Source: Deinandra increscens subsp. villosa (lineage: Eukaryota; Streptophyta; Magnoliopsida; Asterales; Asteraceae). From it: DNA of 64,000 nucleotides. The position numbers were made by a program, and so were the translations under genes. This document shows positions 22,715-33,226 of the stretch, piece after piece (the stretch's first letter is position 1; each line of letters begins with the position of its first letter). The stretch is from the NCBI GenBank assembly GCA_039602395.1, contig JBCNJP010000261.1:1-64000 (forward strand), read 5' to 3'. The notes under the pieces were generated by a model. That model saw only the letters and a list, made by a program, of their open reading frames with translations, did not search any database and was not told where the DNA came from.

Positions 22715-23670
22715 TCTATATAATATATATATGAAAAGATTGAATACCACATGGCATCACCACAACAATCCTTTTTTTTATTTTCCCGCTCAAATGGTTT
22801 GCCTCATATTTTTTTAATTGGTTTGAATAATTGACAAAGTTATTAACTAATTTTTTTAACAAATTAATTGACATTAAATACATATCTCATATCCTAATTT
22901 AAAAACTGTAATTAATTCATAATAAATGAGGTTATGAATACTTTTTTTTTCCAAGTATTCATATCAATTACTAAATTTCAAAATTTAAGATTTACCAATC
23001 TAAAAGAAAATTATATAAACATATTAAATATTAAATGTATATATTTTTCTAAATAATTCATCAAATTGTGAAAATAATCTGAAATTTACGAAAATAACTT
23101 GCAAGTAAACACCCGAAAATTTAAATTGTTTAAACATTTTAATTTCACAAAAAATACTTGCAAAATTATATCCGAAAATTTTGCACATTAAATTTAAATT
23201 TCTATATCTTTTAAACAATTTTCGGTTACAATTTAACAAAACTGCATAATTTTAGGATGTTGACCATTTACCAATTCAAATATTCAATTTTTTAAAAATT
23301 CAACAATCAAATTTCAAAAAATTTTAAAATTTCAAATTAATTCAACTAATTTCTCTAAATATATAGCCGAATTTAATGTAAAATCTTTTTTTTTGAAACA
23401 AAATTCGAATTTTATGATTGTGAATTAACTTATTAAGGGTTAAGAGTAGGGATAAACTAAAAATTCTCATATTGGATGAAGATGGAAAAATGACAAACAA
23501 AACATCAAATGTTGTTTATAAGTTTGTATTTTCAAATTTATAACTTTTTATATTGTCGAATGTTAATTTTTTTCTTTAGTTCCATTTATCGAATTACATT
23601 TTTATAATATGTTAAATTTTGTATTCATTTTTTTTTTAAAAACCGTCCGTGCGTCGCACAGGTATCAAAA
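22715..23670 (+). mobile_element. Non-autonomous Helitron, copy 1 of a tandem pair
   Basis: Begins TCTATATAAT...GAAAAGATTGAATACCACATGG and ends with a hairpin (CCGTGCGTCGCACAGG) and GGTATCAAAA. The following CTAG is missing because the next copy starts directly at 23671. About 950 bp, AT-rich, no coding capacity. Confidence 0.75.
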
Positions 23671-24811
23671 TCTATCTATATAATTATATATATATATATG
23701 AAAAGATTGAATGCCACATGGCATCACCATAACAATTTTTTTTATTTTCCCGCTCAAATGGTTTGCCTCATATTTTTTTAATTGGTTTGAATAATTGACA
23801 AAGTCATTAACTAATTTTTTTAACAAATTAATTGACATTAAATACATATCTCATATCCTAATTTATAAAAACTGAAATTAATTCATAATAAATGAGGATA
23901 TGAATACTTTTTTTTGGCAAGTATTCATATCAATTACTAAATTTCAAAATTCAAGATTTACCAATCTAAAATAAAATTATATAAACATATTAAATATTAA
24001 ATGTATATATATTTCTAAATAATTCATCAAATTGTAAAAATAACCTGAAATTTACGGAAATAACTTGCAAGTAAACACCCAAAAATTTAAATTGTTTAAA
24101 CATTTTAATTTCAGAAAAAAATACTTCCAAAATTATATCCGAAAAGTTTGCACATTAAATTTAAATTTCTATATCTTTTAAACAACCTTCGGTTACAATT
24201 TAACAAAACTGCATAATTTTTGGATGTTGACCATTTACCAATTCAAATATTCAATTTTTAAAAATTCAACAATCAAATTTCTAAAATTTTTAAAATTTCA
24301 AATTAACCGAAAAAATTGCACATTAAATTTAAATTTCTATATCTTTTAAACAATTTTCGGTTACAATTTAACAAAACTGCATAATTTTTGGATGTTGACC
24401 ATTTACCAATTCAAATATTCAATTTCTAAAAATTCAACAATCAAATTTCTAAAATTTTTAAAATTTCAAATTAATTAAACTAATTTCACTAAATATATAG
24501 CCGAATTTAATGTAAAATCTTTTTTTTTTTTGAAATAAAATTCGAATTTCATGATTGCGAATTAACTTATTAAGGGTTAGGAGTAGGGATAAACTAAAAA
24601 TTCTCATATTGGATGAAGATGAAAAAATGACAAACAAAACATCAAATGTTGTTTATAAGTTTGTATTTTCAAATTTATAACTTTTTATATTGTCGAATGT
24701 TAATTTTTTTTTCTTTAGTTCCATTTATCAAATTACATTTTTATAATATGTTAATTTTTGTATTCATTTTTAAAAAAAACCGTCCGTGCGTCGCACGGGT
24801 ATCAAAAACTA

Positions 24812-24812
<1 letters not shown>
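23671..24812 (+). mobile_element. Non-autonomous Helitron, copy 2 with complete 3' end
   Basis: A near copy of 22715-23670. The 3' end is canonical: hairpin CCGTGCGTCGCACGG at 24784-24798, then GTATCAAAAACTAG, followed by T of the TA host site. It is longer than copy 1 mainly because of a duplicated segment: the stretch with GGTTACAATTTAACAAAAC near 24190-24300 is repeated near 24310-24470. Confidence 0.85.
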
Positions 24813-24859
<47 letters not shown>

Positions 24860-24861
<2 letters not shown>

Positions 24862-25038
24862 TTAGGTTCAAATGAGAACTTTTTGTTTTGAGAACTTTTG
24901 AGAACTAAATCTCAACACAAATTTCAGGGGGGGGGGGGGGCACTACAATTCATGGGAGGGGGGATACATGTAATAAACATGTGGCTCAAATTAGTTCTTT
25001 TTAGTTCTCAAATCAAATTGGTTCTCAAATGATCCTCT

Positions 25039-25040
<2 letters not shown>
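24860..25040. mobile_element. Family A short TIR element, copy 2
   Basis: Closely matches 6364-6542 over its full length in the same orientation, with the G-run expanded to 12 or more. Flanked on both sides by long TA blocks. The ends show the same imperfect inverted repeat. Confidence 0.85.
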
Positions 25041-25099
<59 letters not shown>

Positions 25100-25106
<7 letters not shown>

Positions 25107-26401
25107 GTTCTATGAAAAACCTTATTTTTTTGGAAAACTTAGAAAACTACTTTTTAGCCCTTGATTAAAAAATTAGTGGTTTAGATTAAGTAGGGCTTGA
25201 TTGTAAATAGGTGTAACATTTTCAAATTAATGAGGGGCAAAATAGTCTTTGAGAAATTGGTCAAACACATTAATGAGAGAAAAAAAAAGGAAACCTCAAA
25301 TTTAATTATTAAAATAACTCTATCTCTCCCTCATCTCTCCTATCTCCTCTCTCATCTCTCCTCTATCTTCTATATCTCTCTCTCGATCAAAGACTAGATT
25401 TTACAAAACTTTCAAAACCTAATTTACAAAAAAAAGTCGTAACATAACCATCAGCGTTATGTTACATTGGTGTAACATAGCGCTATATCTGTAACATACA
25501 CTTATGTAATCAGAAGTTTTCAAGTTCTAATTTTGAAGTTCTGAATTGATTACACTGATGTAACAAATTTTGTTTAAAAGTAGTGTAACTTTAGTCTTTA
25601 ACATGTGATTACGCTGGTGTAACTTTATGTCTTCAACATGTGATTACACTGGTGTAACATAGGCTGTATCTCATCTACATCTCAATTTAAAAGTGGTTAC
25701 ATAAATGTAACTTTAAAAATATGATTACATTGATGTAACAAATTATTTTGTGTAACTTTAGTCTTCAACATGTACACTGGTTCTATCTCATCTACATCTC
25801 AATTTAAAAATGGCTACATAAGTGTAACTTTACTCTTGAACATCTGATAACACTGGTGTAACAAATTTTGTTTCATCTCAACTTCTCATAACAACGTTGA
25901 AAACATGACCATAAGACCATACACCATGTTGTATTCACCTGTTACCTCTGTCTTTTTTTAAACCCCTTAAATAAATATATTAAAGCATCGCATGGCTTAA
26001 ATGGACATTTGTTTCAAATTTATATAAGCATACGACTCATATTTAAATTTTATAGTCTTCAACTTATTTCTTTAAAAATTATTATAACTATTTTAATTCT
26101 TATGAATGAGAACTGTAGACTATAAAATAAGAACCATATATATATTTTCGTGAAGAACCAAAAATCATAATAATAAAAGATCAAGTAATTATATCAAATA
26201 ATATAAACTCCATAAAAACAAATATTCAAATTAGTTAATTGTATTTAATTTTTGAAAATACTTTACTAAAATAGAATTGTTAAAAATACTTTTATGCCCT
26301 TCCATTAAAAGAAAAATAATAAATTAATTGAAATGATGTGATTGGTGGAGAGTGGGTTTCCAAGTTTTCCAAAAATTAAAGGGTTTTCCAATGATCATTT
26401 T

Positions 26402-26403
<2 letters not shown>
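25100..26403. mobile_element. Family D TIR element, copy 2
   Basis: The left end GGGTAGGGTTCTATGAAAAACC and complement of the right end (GGAAAATGATCATTGGAAAACC) match the D1 ends. The internal palindrome array (TTACACTGGTGTAA type, about 25455-25865) is in the reverse orientation to D1. No coding capacity is visible. Confidence 0.8.
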
Positions 26404-26457
<54 letters not shown>

Positions 26458-26702
26458 AGAAACTTACAGAGGTAAGAGGACGACAAATGATGAGTGATGC
26501 ACAGCGAATGAACTTTGATACAGAAAATGTAAAAGTAGGTAAAAATACTTTTTTTTAATATGTAGGAACTATGATATGGAGAACTCGGAGACTAGTATCC
26601 TTGGCTAAGGAGTACAAAAAAGAGATTTAGTGTGCCATAAAAGCTTGATAATATTGCTATTTCGGGTAAAATTGATTGGTGCTTACAACTGATCAAAGAA
26701 AT

Positions 26703-26925
26703 GCCTTTTATAGGCAAACAACTATGCTATACAATGACCTTGACAAACTAAATCCACGGTAGGGGATTAAAGAAAGAAACAAACAAAACTAAAAAAATAG
26801 ATGCTTATCTAATAATGACTTAAAGTAGATAGATGCTGTCTAGATAAAAGTCATAATGATTTGCCATATTGCATGTCCATCTTGTCTGTTTATTGGTTGA
26901 GTATGTCATAGATGACGTCATCTTT
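26703..26925 (-). promoter_or_regulatory. Promoter-like region with TGACGTCA and TATA box
   Basis: On the minus strand TGACGTCA (26913-26920) is followed about 200 bases downstream by CCTATAAAAGGC (26703-26715), a strong TATA box. The coding remnant at 27100-27850 lies just upstream on the same strand. TGACG-type elements upstream of a TATA box are known from caulimovirid promoters but also from many plant promoters, so this is suggestive only. Confidence 0.35.
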
Positions 26926-27099
26926 AGAAGTGTTTATGTGTGCCGTTGATTGAAGGTGCTGAACCTGGGTCTGTGTCACAGTCTTCTATGTCATCATCAT
27001 TATGAATGTGTTTTAGCTCTAAGTCATCTCCTTCCCCAATGAAAGGCAAGAGCATGTTCTAATTTTTATGTGTCCATACTTGTGTATAACGTCCTTCTG

Positions 27100-27850
27100 C
27101 TAGTAACTTGAAGTCTTTCCAATTGAGGCCTTCAGGCAAGATCGGAGTTTTTTATTCTTTGTAATGAATGCTTTAGTCGGATCTACTTTGAACTTTAAGA
27201 TTGCTATTCTGTCTTTAAAACTATCATAATCACCCATACTCTCTAGCCAACAAAGAGTTGAGAAATCTATATTTGTTTTAATAGCCAAGCTTTCTAAATA
27301 ATTTTGAACTGTTATTTTATGGCTAATAAATATTCTTTTTCCAGCTAGTTTGTATGTGTGACCATTTGCATTAGGCAGAGAAGAGAACATCTTGCAGCCT
27401 ATTGTTGGAGGAAATGTGTGTGTAGCAATGTTTCCTGCTGTTAAAGTAAATTTTTCTCCAAACTGATCTAGGAGTTTTTTCTGTTTTAGCTGTTAAACGA
27501 AAATCGAAATAATCAATCATACCATTGTGGTAAAATTGAATAATTTCTTCATCTGGCATATCTGTTATATATGCAGGCTTATTTGTAGAAGCAGAAGACC
27601 AGTTCCTTCTCCTTCATAATCAATTCTTTCTACAACTTCGATTCCTTTATAAGAATCTTCGTTGAAGGATATCTTTACCAACTTTTGTTGTAATTCATAC
27701 AACACAATAGGAAATTCTGTACAAATCTTCTGTGAGACTATCTGTTTAAATTCTGGGATTGGCGTAAATCATTTGTGCTCATTAATTTTGTTCCGGTTGA
27801 ATCTATTTGCCGGTATCTCCCTCTTCATTTTCTTCTTTTTTTATAGACCT
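27100..27850 (-). pseudogene. Broken coding remnant of unknown family
   Basis: Two adjacent minus-strand frames (27371-27559 and 27100-27390) look like parts of one protein that lost its frame near 27480. A further open stretch upstream to about 27780 seems to belong to it. Amino-acid use is protein-like (many charged and aromatic residues), unlike the AT-rich shadows around it. I do not recognise the family. Together with the promoter-like region downstream, an old insertion of a pararetrovirus-type sequence is one possibility; an unrelated host gene fragment is equally open. Confidence 0.4.
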
Positions 27851-28296
27851 ATGATTCAATCTAGGCACACTCAGGGGCGGAACTAAAACATTTTTTAAAG
27901 AGTAGCACACACATAAAGTTTGTTTTAGGACTAGGACACGTTCATAGAAACCAAAAAATCCTAAATAAAAACCAAGAAAGTCTAAAAAATGTCCACTCAT
28001 AGGAGTTTAAAGGATAGTGTTAAAGTCTATTATTCTCTTCGTTTGAATTCATTTTGGTTTAATACAACTTTCATTTATACATTCTATTTGGTATCATCTT
28101 TGTTTTATTGTTTTGCTCTTATATGTAACTGTTGCTTTCATTTATAGATTGAGCTGGAAATGGCTAATGAACATCATATCAGTACAACTTTAGGTTTCTT
28201 TTGCTTTGTGTGTTAATAACATATTCTTTTACCGTATCTCAACATATTGTTTCTTCGTAAAATTAGACAAATTAGACGTATTAAACATGTCAAGGC
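27851..28296. other. Unassigned intergenic DNA
   Basis: Contains CAGGGGCGGAACTA near 27872, a string often found at one end of plant hAT-type elements, but no matching opposite end was found. No gene. Confidence 0.3.
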
Positions 28297-28321
28297 TCCG
28301 CCGCGAAGCGCGGGTCGTCCA
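28297..28321 (+). repeat. Helitron-like terminal hairpin
   Basis: CTCCGCCGCGAAGCGCGGGT followed by CGTCCAACTTGT. Same core as 3905 and 5481. CCGC and GCGG form the stem. The end is CTTG rather than CTAG, so the exact Helitron boundary is uncertain. Confidence 0.45.
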
Positions 28322-29157
28322 ACTTGTCCTTATACAAATACCAACGTGGGGTGAGAAAAATAGAAAGAAGAAAGTAAAAAAAAAAAACGAATTAAGTTCA
28401 AACATTTTGACATTTTGCTACAATATCTTGCTTTTGTTTATTGTTTTATGATTTTCGTCGCATTATTGACTTCTTATATATAAATTTTAATAAATTTATA
28501 TAATTCTCGAAGTCACCTATGTATAAACTTGCGAACCTACAAAGATAGAGACATTGTGGCATTTGATAATCTGTCAAATATAACTAATCTGTCAATAAGT
28601 TTTCATCTACAAATAATAATAATGTTGTAAACAATTAGAAAATTGAGATGATGGAATCAAGAATTGAAGCTCGCATTATCATATTATTGAAAGAAAACAA
28701 TTACAAGAAATTGTAATTGAAAAAAACTAACTACAAGAATCGAACCTTAGCTCTCCTTAAAAACAAATTGCAAAGGGAACAGACCAACTACCACCCTTCA
28801 ACTTTAGTGGACTTGACAAAAATCACCCAAACTATATTAAACTCGTCTCCTGTGTAAAAGAATTACACATTCACCTCTGAAGTATTATAAACATGCTAAT
28901 ACCTCTCCAAACTTCATTAAACCTGATTGCAAGCTTCTTAACTATTGATTAAGACTTCACACTTAACAATCTCTTTCTTGAAGTCTTGATCCAATAAATG
29001 TATTACAGAATTAACAACCCTAATCAACATTAGCTCTGAATAACAGCGGTTCAAAGAACTTGAATATCCTAGAGTGTTAATTAGAACCATCAAGACTGCA
29101 CATTTATCAGAATTTGAATAAGCAATCTATCCTACTCCTGCTGCACTTACACAAAAC
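28322..29157. other. AT-rich intergenic DNA, no gene seen
   Basis: No sustained reading frame, terminal repeats or recognised motif. The right part may be decayed copia sequence leading into the fragment at 29158. Confidence 0.4.
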
Positions 29158-29310
29158 TAAAACTTAGCACAAGTTAGCACCTTTGTAAGCATATCAGCAG
29201 GATTATTAAGAGTATCAATTTTCTGAACATTGACCTCTTTTGAATTTATAACATCTCTTATCCAATGCAGCTTACCGTCTCTATCAATAAAATGATTCAA
29301 TCTTCTATAA
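29158..29310 (-). pseudogene. Copia RNase H C-terminal fragment
   Basis: The minus strand reads a stretch that includes HFIDRDGKLHWIRDVINSKE and, further on, NNPADMLTK. This matches the conserved C-terminal end of Ty1/copia polyproteins (the ...ADxLTK motif). It is only about 50 residues long, with no other pol domain next to it. It is a remnant of a different copia element from the intact one at 32817. Confidence 0.75.
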
Positions 29311-31388
29311 TCTTACATGCACAACAACTCTCATTATTAAATAAACTCGAGATTCATACAACCATCATTGACACTCATGGGTGGCTTTTCCATATAAAGT
29401 TTTATACTCTCGTTTTTGGGCCTCAAATTTAAAAAAAAAAGAATCTTATATAAATAGTTCAATATATATTTTTACAGGTTATAAAAACATTCAATCCTAC
29501 TTCAATAAAAAATTTAATCCTAACTTTTTGTATAGAGTCGAATCCTAATTTAAAGAACTTGTTTATTGTATTAATTCATTAATAAAAAAATCCTAGATGC
29601 ACACTATTACATTGATTGTAGCTAAAAAAGGGCCCCTAGTTTTCAGTTGGGCTTGACCGCGAAAATGGTTGAGCCTATACTGTTTACACTATCACTAACC
29701 CACTACACACATTTATCACTATAATTGCATTGCCTATGTGTCGGTACTTTCTCATCACACATCCTTACCACTAAACATCGTCTTGGAGCGGTTTCAACCC
29801 ATTTAGAAAAAATATAAAAAACAATTGATCGGCAAAATCTTTAAATTTCCTGACAGATTTTGGATGCCATTTTCGTAGGCATATTAGAGGAAAACTTATT
29901 TATTGGAAAACTAGATTTAAATAATCCCACTTAGTTGCTATAGACCAGAAATAACACCACTTATTTTTTTGTAATACAAGAGTTTAATTCTTATACCATA
30001 TTTTTTAATAATCTTTCCGTTAAAAAAACTAACATCGTTAGTTTCTGCTGACGTGGATTCCCAGTCCTCAGGCTGAGGGGGTAATTTATGAACTTCTAAA
30101 GCTAAGGGTTCATTTTGTCACACACTTACCAATATAATTGATATTATGCTTTAGTGTAAATGGATTGGCTATGGGTCGGTACAACCTCTTATAACTTATA
30201 TTGGTCGGGTCTGGTGGTGCGGGGTAGTGCACACCCGTATCGATAAGGTTAGGGGGATCCAAGGGGGGCAGCGCCTTCGATAGAGAGGGGTCCAATGGGC
30301 GGCAACCCTGGCGGGGTCCAAGGGGCAGAGCCCCTGGCTGGGGTCATTAATAAAACTTGAGGGATCAGTTGTGTATTTTGTTCAAATCCTTATCCAAATT
30401 AATTGCATATACGCTCCTCCCTGAGATTACCAATGATCAACTTTGCAGTTTCTGGTTCGTTCACCACTCAAAAAAATTCTCGAATTCAATAAGATCTCCA
30501 GGTCGTATCCGATTGATTTATTGGGCGAACACTCGATATTCAGTCCGAATGTGCTTCACGCTTTCTGGAGAATCCAAGCAATCGAGTTGCTAACAAATAA
30601 CAATATATGAACATTAGGGTTTAACGTGGTTCGGTTATAATGTGTAACTTGCGTCCACGGACAACAAACAAGGTTTCTTCTTTTATTGATCTTGCTAGAG
30701 ATTACAATTACATAAGATCAAAGCTAGGGTTACACATCTTTTCTTAATTAATCAACAAGATAAACAAGAAAAGGAAACAACACACTAAAGTTGTGTAAGT
30801 GGCCTGCTCACATTTCCACAACATGTCAATCTTCAAACCGACCCAAATCCAGTTCATGTCGAAACAAATAACGACCAACAAGCTCAAGCCCATATGGGCC
30901 GAGGCCACACCGAGCATAACAAATTGTAACTTTAATGACAATTTTTTTTTTGGTTATCCTCACATCTTGAAACCTCCATGCATCTCGGATTAGACTAGAA
31001 GTTTCCATCATTTAACTTATATGTCTAACAAGGGAGACAAGTCTGAAACTGTGTCATGCATGCTATTCTTGTTGGAATGGAATTTGGTGAGTACAATGAA
31101 CGTAGTTAATTAAAAACCAAATTGGTAAGTTCAATCTTGCTTTTTGGTTTTCTTTGAGGATTTGTTATCTAAAATACAAATGGATATTTTTTCAGAATAT
31201 AAAACATGTTTTTGATGTTGCTATTAAAGTCATTCTAGCGGCCTCAAAAGAAGAAGAAAAAGAAAGGGAAAGACTAAAAGTGCTTCATATTGTGATAAAA
31301 GAGTCGTTGTTATTAAATGTCATCGCACACATTTATATTGTGATACAAATGAAAGCAAATCAAACGACAATCAAGAACAAACAAATAC
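29311..31388. other. Intergenic DNA with repeat traces, up to the gap
   Basis: 30155-30350 is a GC-rich patch with repeated GGGTCCAAGGGGCAGAGCCCC-like words, of a kind common in plant repeats. 30600-30740 contains TTAACGTGGTTCGG and TGCGTCCACGG, strings that recur in LTR regions of plant retrotransposons. Neither can be delimited. No gene is supported. Confidence 0.35.
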
Positions 31389-31888
31389 NNNNNNNNNNNN
31401 NNNNNNNNNNNNNNNNNNNNNNNNNNNNNNNNNNNNNNNNNNNNNNNNNNNNNNNNNNNNNNNNNNNNNNNNNNNNNNNNNNNNNNNNNNNNNNNNNNNN
31501 NNNNNNNNNNNNNNNNNNNNNNNNNNNNNNNNNNNNNNNNNNNNNNNNNNNNNNNNNNNNNNNNNNNNNNNNNNNNNNNNNNNNNNNNNNNNNNNNNNNN
31601 NNNNNNNNNNNNNNNNNNNNNNNNNNNNNNNNNNNNNNNNNNNNNNNNNNNNNNNNNNNNNNNNNNNNNNNNNNNNNNNNNNNNNNNNNNNNNNNNNNNN
31701 NNNNNNNNNNNNNNNNNNNNNNNNNNNNNNNNNNNNNNNNNNNNNNNNNNNNNNNNNNNNNNNNNNNNNNNNNNNNNNNNNNNNNNNNNNNNNNNNNNNN
31801 NNNNNNNNNNNNNNNNNNNNNNNNNNNNNNNNNNNNNNNNNNNNNNNNNNNNNNNNNNNNNNNNNNNNNNNNNNNNNNNNNNNNNNNN
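31389..31888. other. Assembly gap (500 N)
   Basis: Exactly 500 unknown bases, which looks like a placeholder. TA repeats follow on the right (ATATATAT at 31889), so a microsatellite or TA-nested element may have broken the assembly here. Confidence 0.95.
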
Positions 31889-32096
31889 ATATATATCAAA
31901 ATACAGATTTAGTTGTTTTTGTAAATTATTATTATGGTAGCTAGCAAAAATCGTTGTATTTATATTCTGATCGCAACGAAACCATCTTAATTAAGCAAAT
32001 TAATTGCAATGAAGAAAGAAGAAAGAAAGTGAAAAAATGTTACCTTAAAGAATATTCCAGCTCGGCATAAGTGTGAGAAGAATATTTCACACCCGT
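31889..32096 (-). other. 3' flank of NLR1
   Basis: Clearly homologous to the 3' flank of NLR3 (about 61640-61762): both contain a GTTGTATTTA stretch and a GAAAGAAGAAAGAAAGTG-like block just before the gene end. This supports a common duplication origin of NLR1 and NLR3 that included flanking DNA. Confidence 0.6.
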
Positions 32097-32816
32097 CTAG
32101 ATATCACTCCTTGAATTTAGATATTTACAAGATTCTATCACAAGAACGTCCAGATCACTTTGGATCTCATCTGGTACTGAAACTAATTTGTGACACTCCC
32201 TTAATTTTAAGATCTTGAGTTTTGGAAGATGACATGGCAAGCTAACCAATCCGTCACACCACTCAATGCGTAATTTTTCTAAATTTAGAAAAGAAGTAAA
32301 CATATCCCCTTGTAGAGAAACTAAACTATCACAAGATTCTACTCTTAAGGATTCGAGTTTTGGAAGTTTACCTGGCAAGCTAGCCAATTTCTCACACCAT
32401 TCAATGCGTAATTCTAGTAAAGAAGGAAGCATATTCTCTTTAAGGGAAACCAAATCCGTACAGTACCTCAATGTTAAGAACTTGAGTTTTGGAAGGTTAC
32501 ATGGCAAGGTGACCAAGTCAAAAGACCCGTCAATATGTAAATCTTCTAAAGAAGGAAACATATTGTTTGTGTCATCATTATGTAAACACTTCAAAGATGA
32601 CATGTGTTCCAACGTAATGCGCCTCAACTTGGGTAATCTTCCAAATGAGGAAATGTGTTCACACTTATCACAATTTAAAAAGGTAACCTTAACCAAATTG
32701 CTTAAATTGACCATCCAACTCGAAGAAATAATATTTCCCTTGTAATTAGATATACTCAATTCTTTGAGTAGACTCGGATGTGGTTCTAGTCCCTCAAGAA
32801 CATCTTCATGAAGCTG

Positions 32817-33144
32817 TGTTAGATAATATGTCTGAGTTTGTTAGCTGACCGGATTCGAACCTGTGATCAGTTGGTATTAAAGAATATGTGTATCGGGTGC
32901 TTTATGAACATTGTCTTAATGTTCAGGGGGTATTTGTGTAAGTTTCTTAATGGTTAGTTAGTTTTCGTTAATCTTGATATAGCCGTTAGTTAGTTCGAAG
33001 CTTATTTATATAGATCATGTAGGTTAGCTTAGTTTCAGTTCGTTTTTGTATTCCTTTCATTCCTGTTTTCAATTCGTTATCAATAAAAGATCCATCGATG
33101 TTTGATTCATGATTTGTGAGTTCAATCGAGTGTTTAGGTTAACA
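32817..33144 (+). repeat. 5' LTR of copia element
   Basis: Starts TGTTAGATAA and ends GGTTAACA. A TATA-like TTTATATAG lies near 33005 and a polyadenylation-like CAATAAAAG near 33081. Confidence 0.95.
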
Positions 33145-33146
33145 AT

Positions 33147-33158
33147 TGGTATCAGAGC
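33147..33158 (+). promoter_or_regulatory. Primer-binding site, initiator tRNA-Met
   Basis: TGGTATCAGAGC, two bases after the 5' LTR, is the standard complement of the 3' end of plant initiator tRNA-Met used by copia elements. Confidence 0.95.
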
Positions 33159-33226
33159 CTAGGGTTGGCTCTTTCGTCTCGATTGATCGGCTGAATCAAG
33201 GGGGAACTCAAATTAGGTGATCTGCG

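Larger units (their letters stand above)
5523..26456. repeat. Chain of TIR elements separated by (TA)n blocks
   Basis: Pure or nearly pure TA tracts lie at about 5525-5549, 6304-6363, 6543-6596, 21250-21296, 22705-22714, 24813-24859, 25041-25099 and 26404-26455. Between consecutive tracts sits one element each: B, A1, C, D1, a Helitron pair, A2 and D2. Apart from the Helitrons, each element starts and ends directly at TA repeats and has inverted terminal repeats. The simplest reading is repeated insertion of TA-microsatellite-targeting elements into one locus, each bringing or copying more TA sequence. Rice Micron elements are a known example of elements inside TA microsatellites. Confidence 0.8.

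Noticed and set aside
27872..27890. hAT-like start CAGGGGCGGAACTA
   Set aside because: Only one end, no inverted partner or 8-bp target duplication found.
32266..32745. 159-codon plus-strand frame
   Set aside because: Antisense of the NLR1 LRR repeats; the minus strand carries the leucine-rich pattern.
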